DNA of 7,006 nucleotides from JAENZQ01 sp964553505 (GTDB lineage: Bacteria > Bacillota > Clostridia > Peptostreptococcales > JAAYPU01): positions 1 through 7,006 of the forward strand of contig CAZKKX010000130.1 of NCBI GenBank assembly GCA_964553505.1, given 5' to 3'. The notes beneath the pieces are model-generated. The model saw only the letters and a list, made by a program, of their open reading frames with translations. It was not told the DNA's origin and ran no database searches. This document shows positions 1-3,112 of the stretch, one piece after another. Each line of letters begins with the position of its first letter. Position 1 is the first letter of the stretch. The position numbers were made by a program, and so were the translations under genes.

Positions 1-183
1 CTTTTTTTTGAGACTAAAGAGTTTGAATTCAATTAACAATCGTTTCCCTTATCAGAAATCTCCATTTCATTATACATTAAATGAAACTCTTTCTAAACCC
101 TTTATTTCTCAACATTTTTTCGGCTATGAATAATAACCACGTTTGATAGGGTAATCTAAAGGTATTAAAAAAAAACAAATTTA

Positions 184-212
184 TTGAAAAAATAGTTTAA
201 TTGAAGGATAAT
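184..212 (+). promoter_or_regulatory. SigmaA-type promoter for the flavin reductase-rubredoxin unit
   Basis: TTGAAA at 184-189 and GATAAT at 207-212 are separated by exactly 17 bp; each hexamer differs from consensus at one position. Transcription would start near 219, leaving a leader of about 27 nt that contains the ribosome binding site AGGAGATGAT at 231-240. No operator-like dyad is evident next to it. This is the best promoter match upstream of 246, but it is predicted from sequence only. Confidence 0.7.
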
Positions 213-245
213 AGTATTAATTAAAGGTAAAGGAGATGATGTATT

Positions 246-755
246 ATGGATTTTAAAGCACTTAGGCATATCGGTTATGGTATGTATATTGTTTCTTCCC
301 ACATAGAAGAAAAACATAATGGACAAATTGCTAATACGGTTTTTCAAATTACTTCTGATCCGGTTTTAATAGGAATAAGTATTAATAAACGAAATCTGAC
401 TCATGAATACATTACATCTTCGAAACAATTTTCTATATCAGTCATTAATATCAATGCAGATTTTAAATTTATTGGGAAATTCGGATTCAGAAGCGGCAGA
501 GAAATAGATAAATTTAAAGATATTCATTATAAAACTACTCCTTCAGGTGTACCCGTTGTATTGGAAAAAATCAGTTCATGGATAGAATGTAATGTCATCG
601 ATTCTGTAGACTGCGGAACACATACTTTGTTTTTAGGAGAGGCATCCAATTCAGAAACTTTAGACGATACAAAGCCTATGACATATGATTATTATCATAA
701 TGTAATAAAGGGAAAATCACCTAAAACTGCTCCTACCTATATCTCTGACATGTAA
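246..755 (+). CDS. flavin reductase-like FMN-binding protein
   Basis: This 169-residue soluble protein resembles the flavin reductase domain family (FMN-binding split barrel). The core runs from about residue 5 to 155: residues 31-40 (TVFQITSDPV), the segment around N47-T52, the GFRSGRE stretch at 80-86 and the DCGTHTLFLGEA stretch at 122-133 are where this family contacts FMN and builds the barrel. There is no signal peptide or membrane segment. In several anaerobes this domain is fused to a C-terminal rubredoxin (high molecular weight rubredoxin, Hrb), where it takes electrons from NAD(P)H and hands them on to a flavodiiron oxygen or NO reductase. Here the protein stops soon after KGKSPKTAPTYI, about where the fused forms continue into rubredoxin, and a separate rubredoxin gene follows 90 nt later. 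The start is supported by AGGAG at 231-235, 10 nt upstream. The family call is firm; the electron partner is inferred. Confidence 0.85.
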   Translation: MDFKALRHIGYGMYIVSSHIEEKHNGQIANTVFQITSDPVLIGISINKRNLTHEYITSSKQFSISVININADFKFIGKFGFRSGREIDKFKDIHYKTTPSGVPVVLEKISSWIECNVIDSVDCGTHTLFLGEASNSETLDDTKPMTYDYYHNVIKGKSPKTAPTYISDM

Positions 756-782
756 ACTGCAAAATTTTTCAAAAAGATTAAA

Positions 783-799
783 ACCCTTTATAAAAGGGT
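783..799 (+). other. intergenic hairpin between flavin reductase and rubredoxin genes
   Basis: ACCCTTT (783-789) and AAAGGGT (793-799) form a perfect 7-bp stem with a 3-nt loop. No T-run follows on the plus strand, so this is not a convincing terminator. It could stabilise or process the two-gene mRNA and let the two proteins be made at different levels. Confidence 0.4.
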
Positions 800-845
800 A
801 TATAAATATTAAAATTTATGCATAGATGAAAGGAGATTTTTTAAA

Positions 846-1004
846 ATGAAGAGATATGTTTGTACCATTTGTTCCTATGTATATGACCCTGAAACCGGTG
901 ATACCGATAACGGAATCGCTCCGGGAACTGATTTTAAAGATATCGATGAGAATTGGGTTTGTCCCGTCTGCGGCGCAGGAAAAGATGCTTTCGAGGAAGA
1001 ATAA
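846..1004 (+). CDS. rubredoxin
   Basis: This 52-residue gene encodes a one-electron carrier with a single Fe bound by four cysteines: C6 and C9 (CTIC) and C39 and C42 (CPVCG). Length, the YVYDPETGD segment after the first pair, the GIAPGTDF loop and the W37 before the second pair are all standard for clostridial rubredoxins. One departure is Ser10 where most rubredoxins have Gly (CxxCGY). The start has AGGAG at 831-835, 10 nt upstream. It sits 90 nt downstream of the flavin reductase-like gene and ends 37 nt before a terminator, so the two probably share an mRNA. The likely role is to pass electrons from the flavin reductase partner to an oxygen-, superoxide- or NO-reducing acceptor that is not encoded in this window. 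The identity is near certain; the acceptor is inferred. Confidence 0.95.
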   Translation: MKRYVCTICSYVYDPETGDTDNGIAPGTDFKDIDENWVCPVCGAGKDAFEEE

Positions 1005-1040
1005 AACACCATACTAATAACCTTATGCCTTTTAAATTAT

Positions 1041-1078
1041 AGGGTTTGTTCTTTAAAGGACAAACCTTATTTTATTTT
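1041..1078 (+). terminator. rho-independent terminator after rubredoxin
   Basis: Bases 1041-1051 pair with 1058-1068 (11 bp including two G-T pairs) around a 6-nt loop, TTTAAA. A T-rich tail to 1078 follows. It lies 37 nt after the rubredoxin stop and ends the two-gene unit. Confidence 0.8.
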
Positions 1079-1304
1079 GATAATGCCAAAAAATATATAG
1101 AAATAATTTAGATGAATTTCACATTTGTAATTATTGTTACATATTATTAAAGTAGGAAAAGAATTTCCACTATCACTTCTGGAGAAATATCCTCATATAA
1201 TTACTACCTTTATAAAAATAACAATCGAAAATTCTGCAGATGTAAACCCATTGTATATACTTCCCAACTATTCTAAATACCAATAATTTAATAACTCAAA
1301 AAAA
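1079..1304. other. AT-rich non-coding stretch
   Basis: No reading frame with a ribosome binding site, no RNA gene and no strong promoter was found on either strand. The only local structure is a 5-bp GGAAA/TTTCC hairpin at 1155-1168. The stretch may be decayed sequence next to the repeat cluster. Confidence 0.5.
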
Positions 1305-1322
1305 TTTATGGGTTTTAAGTCA

Positions 1323-1357
1323 AAAGATAGCCTAAGGTAAATCCTCAGGCTATCTTT
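1323..1357. terminator. strong hairpin, possible bidirectional terminator
   Basis: AAAGATAGCCT (1323-1333) pairs perfectly with AGGCTATCTTT (1347-1357). After one A-C mismatch, three more pairs close a 5-nt loop, TAAAT. The tail is moderately T-rich on each strand (TTTCTATC on plus, TTTTGACTT on minus). It is the first strong hairpin downstream of the minus-strand membrane protein gene, so it may end that transcript after the repeats are copied into its 3' end. Confidence 0.5.
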
Positions 1358-1364
1358 CTATCTA

Positions 1365-1480
1365 CATGTCATTGGGGACGCACATGTCAATGGGGACGGT
1401 TCTTTTTGACACGATCACAGAATCTTTTCCCATGTCAATGGGGACGGTTCTTTTTGACACGATCACAGAATCTTTTCCCA
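1365..1480. repeat. REP-like 48-bp tandem repeat, two full copies plus a truncated one
   Basis: Two perfect 48-bp units lie head to tail at 1383-1430 and 1431-1478, with the match continuing 2 nt to 1480. A truncated copy of the first 16 bp (1365-1380, one mismatch at 1372) lies 2 bp upstream. Each unit starts CATGTCAATGGGGACGG and carries a TGTCAA...TTGACA dyad over its first 29 bp (1385-1390 with 1406-1411 in copy 1). The second part begins CGATCACAGAATC. From memory, the same GGGGACGGTTCTTTTTGACA core is scattered between genes in many Firmicutes, often near IS200-like or REP-associated tyrosine transposase genes. No transposase is present here, so the copies would have to be moved in trans. 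Confidence 0.85.
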
Positions 1481-1511
1481 CAGTAACCCATAAAAGCATA
1501 TTCTACACATG

Positions 1512-2039
1512 TTAAATATTCATCTCATAATACAGATCCTTTGACTTATTAAATGCAACCAGAAAACAGATAGCAATGATAAAAGATACTATAATGCAGA
1601 CTATTGCAATTATTGGAATCAAAAGGCATATATAAGTCACGACATTGAAAACTGCATGAAGCGACCATATGGATCTAAGACTGTCTCCATTTAAAAAGAT
1701 GTTATATTTCTCTTCCATCTCTTTTACGCCACTGACTATGTTGTAGGAAATATATAGAGAAATAATAGTAGATGCGATAGCAAGGATATAAGACAAAAAA
1801 CCTAAAGATGCAGAGATTCCAATTAAATCAATAAAATACAAGATGCTGGTATAAACAGCCATTCCAGTTGCATATGGCTTTACTTCCATAAACATCCGGC
1901 TTTCATCAGCCATTTCATCCAGCCCGTTTATCATAACGATATAACCTACAAAATCTGGAATCAGACCAATCTGTGAGTTACCAAGATTCAGATTGAAGTC
2001 TATAAATATCAAAAGAAACCCGATAAATATGTTTTTCAT
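1512..2039 (-). CDS. uncharacterised multi-pass membrane protein
   Basis: The 175-residue product is strongly hydrophobic, with likely membrane segments near residues 4-15, 25-40, 60-76, 80-102 and 127-164. The opening motif, an acidic N-terminal helix (IDFNLNLG) followed by GLIPDFVGYI and GLDEMADES at 25-47, is one I recognise from uncharacterised clostridial membrane proteins, but I know no function for it. There is no signal peptide distinct from the first helix and no enzyme motif. I chose the ATG at 2039: GGAG at 2051-2048 lies 8 nt before it. A GTG at 2048 is in frame but falls inside that binding site. The gene is transcribed alone, divergently from the spore gene pair, and its 3' end runs straight into the 48-bp repeats. 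The membrane location is well supported; the role is unknown. Confidence 0.75.
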   Translation of the reverse strand: MKNIFIGFLLIFIDFNLNLGNSQIGLIPDFVGYIVMINGLDEMADESRMFMEVKPYATGMAVYTSILYFIDLIGISASLGFLSYILAIASTIISLYISYNIVSGVKEMEEKYNIFLNGDSLRSIWSLHAVFNVVTYICLLIPIIAIVCIIVSFIIAICFLVAFNKSKDLYYEMNI

Positions 2040-2047
2040 TTTATGCA

Positions 2048-2051
2048 CTCC
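2048..2051 (-). promoter_or_regulatory. ribosome binding site deciding the membrane protein start
   Basis: GGAG read on the minus strand at 2051-2048 is 8 nt from the ATG at 2039. It overlaps the upstream in-frame GTG at 2048, which therefore cannot use it. Confidence 0.7.
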
Positions 2052-2078
2052 ATTTCTTACTGTGTTCTATATCAATAT

Positions 2079-2107
2079 ATTATAACTAATATGTATTTAC
2101 TAAAAGG
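2079..2107 (-). promoter_or_regulatory. candidate promoter for the membrane protein gene
   Basis: On the minus strand a perfect TATAAT lies at 2084-2079, about 40 nt before the ATG. The corresponding -35 hexamer at 2107-2102 reads CCTTTT, a poor match, so activity may depend on a regulator. The -35 position lies inside the palindrome at 2102-2118. Confidence 0.4.
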
Positions 2108-2118
2108 ATAATCCTTTT
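2102..2118. promoter_or_regulatory. 17-bp perfect palindrome, possible operator
   Basis: AAAAGGAT (2102-2109) and ATCCTTTT (2111-2118) are perfect inverse arms around one central A. The site overlaps the candidate -35 region of the minus-strand membrane protein gene in the divergent intergenic region. Its size and symmetry suit a dimeric regulator; I do not recognise the regulator. It has no T-tail and its 1-nt centre cannot form a normal RNA loop. Confidence 0.4.
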
Positions 2119-2188
2119 TGATTGATTTTTATATTTTATAAATTATAATTTTTATAGTTCTTTTTTCTAAAATATTCATATACCTATA

Positions 2189-2215
2189 ACCTTTTTCCTT
2201 TTCAATCATAGATTA
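2189..2215 (+). promoter_or_regulatory. SigmaK-like sporulation promoter for the hydrolase-GerQ pair
   Basis: AC at 2189-2190, a 16-bp spacer, and CATAGATTA at 2207-2215 fit the mother-cell SigmaK consensus (AC, 16 bp, CATAnnnTA). The CATA element is also shared with SigmaE promoters. Transcription would start near 2222, leaving a leader of about 26 nt. A TATAAT at 2214-2219 has no -35 partner, which argues against ordinary SigmaA use. Expression late in the mother cell suits coat-located products. Confidence 0.5.
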
Positions 2216-2235
2216 TAATAAGAAGCTAAGATTTC

Positions 2236-2242
2236 GAGGTGA
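2236..2242 (+). promoter_or_regulatory. ribosome binding site deciding the hydrolase start
   Basis: GAGGTGA lies 5 nt before the ATG at 2248. The in-frame GTG at 2239 is part of this site and so is not the likely start. Confidence 0.75.
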
Positions 2243-2247
2243 ACAAA

Positions 2248-2691
2248 ATGCCTTATTCAGCACGAGAATTGCTGGCAAGGATAATAAAATGTGAAGCCGG
2301 CGGAGAAGGGGAGACCGGAATGAAAGCCGTAGCTAATGTTGTAATGAATCGTGTTCATGCTGCATACGGTGAATATATGAGAACGGGACAGGGCGATCTT
2401 CATAAGGTGATTTACCAGCCCGGTCAATTTGACTGTGTTAGAAGCGAATTATATGGGCTACCAAATCCTCAAACCATTTGGGCATCTCCCCCTGAAGATA
2501 TTCACTATGAAATTGCCGATTGGGCATTGTCAGGCAATAAATTGAATACCACAGGTGAATCCCTATGGTATATGAATCCTTTCATTCCCGATTGTCCGCC
2601 CTATTTCCCCTATAACCGCTCCGGCTATTATCAGGTGAGGATCCAAGAGCATTGCTTTTTTAATCCCACCCGGCTTTATGCAGAAACTTAA
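2248..2691 (+). CDS. CwlJ/SleB-type spore cortex-lytic cell wall hydrolase
   Basis: This 147-residue protein is a compact hydrolase of the SleB/CwlJ family (Pfam Hydrolase_2), which breaks down the modified peptidoglycan of the spore cortex during germination. The N-terminal block at residues 5-36, with ARELLARIIKCEAGGEG and the following MKAVANVVMNRV, is the family signature. E16 matches the catalytic glutamate. VIYQPGQF at 54-61, the DWALSG stretch at 91-96 and the C-terminal YNRSGYYQVRIQEHCFF at 122-138 fill out the fold. There is no signal peptide and no separate peptidoglycan-binding domain, as in CwlJ and unlike SleB, so it is probably placed in the coat from the mother cell rather than exported into the forespore membrane space. 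The GerQ-like gene 28 nt downstream supports that. The ATG at 2248 is preferred over an in-frame GTG at 2239. The family is firm; the CwlJ role rests on architecture and context. Confidence 0.85.
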   Translation: MPYSARELLARIIKCEAGGEGETGMKAVANVVMNRVHAAYGEYMRTGQGDLHKVIYQPGQFDCVRSELYGLPNPQTIWASPPEDIHYEIADWALSGNKLNTTGESLWYMNPFIPDCPPYFPYNRSGYYQVRIQEHCFFNPTRLYAET

Positions 2692-2703
2692 CTCTAAGAT
2701 ATC

Positions 2704-2713
2704 AAAGGAGGTG
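2704..2713 (+). promoter_or_regulatory. near-perfect ribosome binding site setting a TTG start
   Basis: AAAGGAGGTG complements the 16S rRNA tail almost completely and lies 6 nt before TTG at 2720. The in-frame ATG at 2678 is upstream of this site, inside the hydrolase gene. The next ATG at 2732 is 18 nt beyond it. TTG is therefore the likely start. Confidence 0.8.
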
Positions 2714-2719
2714 TTCTAT

Positions 2720-3076
2720 TTGCCCTCATATATGTATCCACAAAGGGCCAGATGTGCTCAGGTAAATCCTCCTGGCACACGACCTTATACACCATATTCC
2801 GGAATGCAGCCTTTTGCACCGGCTCCTACCCCGAGAGAAGAACTACAACAAGGTAATAATGTATATACCAATTCTCTTTATATTCAAGGGTATTTAGCAG
2901 AAAATGTGGGAAGATACATTAAAGCAGAATTCCTGATTGGAACTAACATGTTGATGGATAGAGAAGGCATACTTAAGGAAGTCGGTATTAGTTACATCGT
3001 AATACAAGAACCGAGAACTGACGACTTTGTGCTTTGCGACCTCTACTCAATCAAATTCGTTACTTTCTTTTATTAG
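2720..3076 (+). CDS. GerQ-like spore coat protein
   Basis: This 118-residue protein has two parts. Residues 1-50 are rich in Pro, Tyr, Gln and Arg (MPSYMYPQRA, then PPGTRPYTPY and PFAPAPTPRE), of a kind common in cross-linked coat proteins. Residues 54-118 match the GerQ domain pattern: YIQGYLAENVGRYIKAEF, a central GILKEVGISYIVIQEP, and a closing DLYSIKFVTFF like the YLDYVTF end of Bacillus GerQ. In Bacillus, GerQ is a mother-cell coat protein, cross-linked by transglutaminase, that is needed to localise CwlJ. Having this gene 28 nt after a CwlJ-like hydrolase, probably on one mRNA, fits that partnership. It is shorter than the Bacillus protein, with a short N-terminal arm. The start is taken as TTG at 2720. 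Homology is judged by eye from the C-terminal pattern. Confidence 0.75.
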   Translation: MPSYMYPQRARCAQVNPPGTRPYTPYSGMQPFAPAPTPREELQQGNNVYTNSLYIQGYLAENVGRYIKAEFLIGTNMLMDREGILKEVGISYIVIQEPRTDDFVLCDLYSIKFVTFFY

Positions 3077-3078
3077 AA

Positions 3079-3112
3079 AGAAGAGGCAACTCAATGCCTC
3101 TTCTCAATTTTT
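3079..3112 (+). terminator. terminator between convergent GerQ-like gene and ileS
   Basis: AGAAGAGGCA (3079-3088) and TGCCTCTTCT (3095-3104) form a perfect 10-bp stem with a 6-nt loop, followed by CAATTTTT on the plus strand. It begins 2 nt after the GerQ-like stop. The stem ends 7 nt before the ileS stop codon on the other strand. The minus-strand tail (TTCTAATAAAAG) is weaker, but this hairpin is the only candidate for ending ileS transcripts here, so it may work both ways. Confidence 0.75.

Larger units (their letters stand above)
1305..1494. repeat. 10-bp inverted repeat bracketing the hairpin and tandem repeats
   Basis: TTTATGGGTT at 1305-1314 is repeated in perfect inverse as AACCCATAAA at 1485-1494. 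The arms enclose 170 bp holding the hairpin at 1323-1357 and the repeat copies at 1365-1480. No clear target-site duplication lies outside the arms. They could be the ends of a small non-autonomous element, but a chance match in AT-rich DNA is possible. Confidence 0.4.

Noticed and set aside
16..92. Inverted repeat AAAGAGTTT (16-24) and AAACTCTTT (84-92)
   Set aside because: Only 9 bp with a 59-nt gap, AT-rich, competes with a smaller local hairpin (65-70 with 81-86), and has no gene or T-tail linked to it. Chance is a sufficient explanation.
81..146. 21-codon frame from ATG 81 to TGA 144-146
   Set aside because: No ribosome binding site, very short and low-complexity; it lies upstream of the promoter of the next gene.
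165..347. 60-codon minus-strand frame across the flavin reductase start
   Set aside because: It overlaps a well-supported gene in antisense, has a low-complexity Phe-rich end and no family resemblance.
1365..1480. CRISPR array
   Set aside because: The units are contiguous with no unique spacers between them and no cas genes are present; these are tandem repeats.
2140..2151. 12-bp palindrome AAATTATAATTT in the divergent intergenic region
   Set aside because: Composed only of A and T within a very AT-rich stretch; such palindromes arise often by chance.
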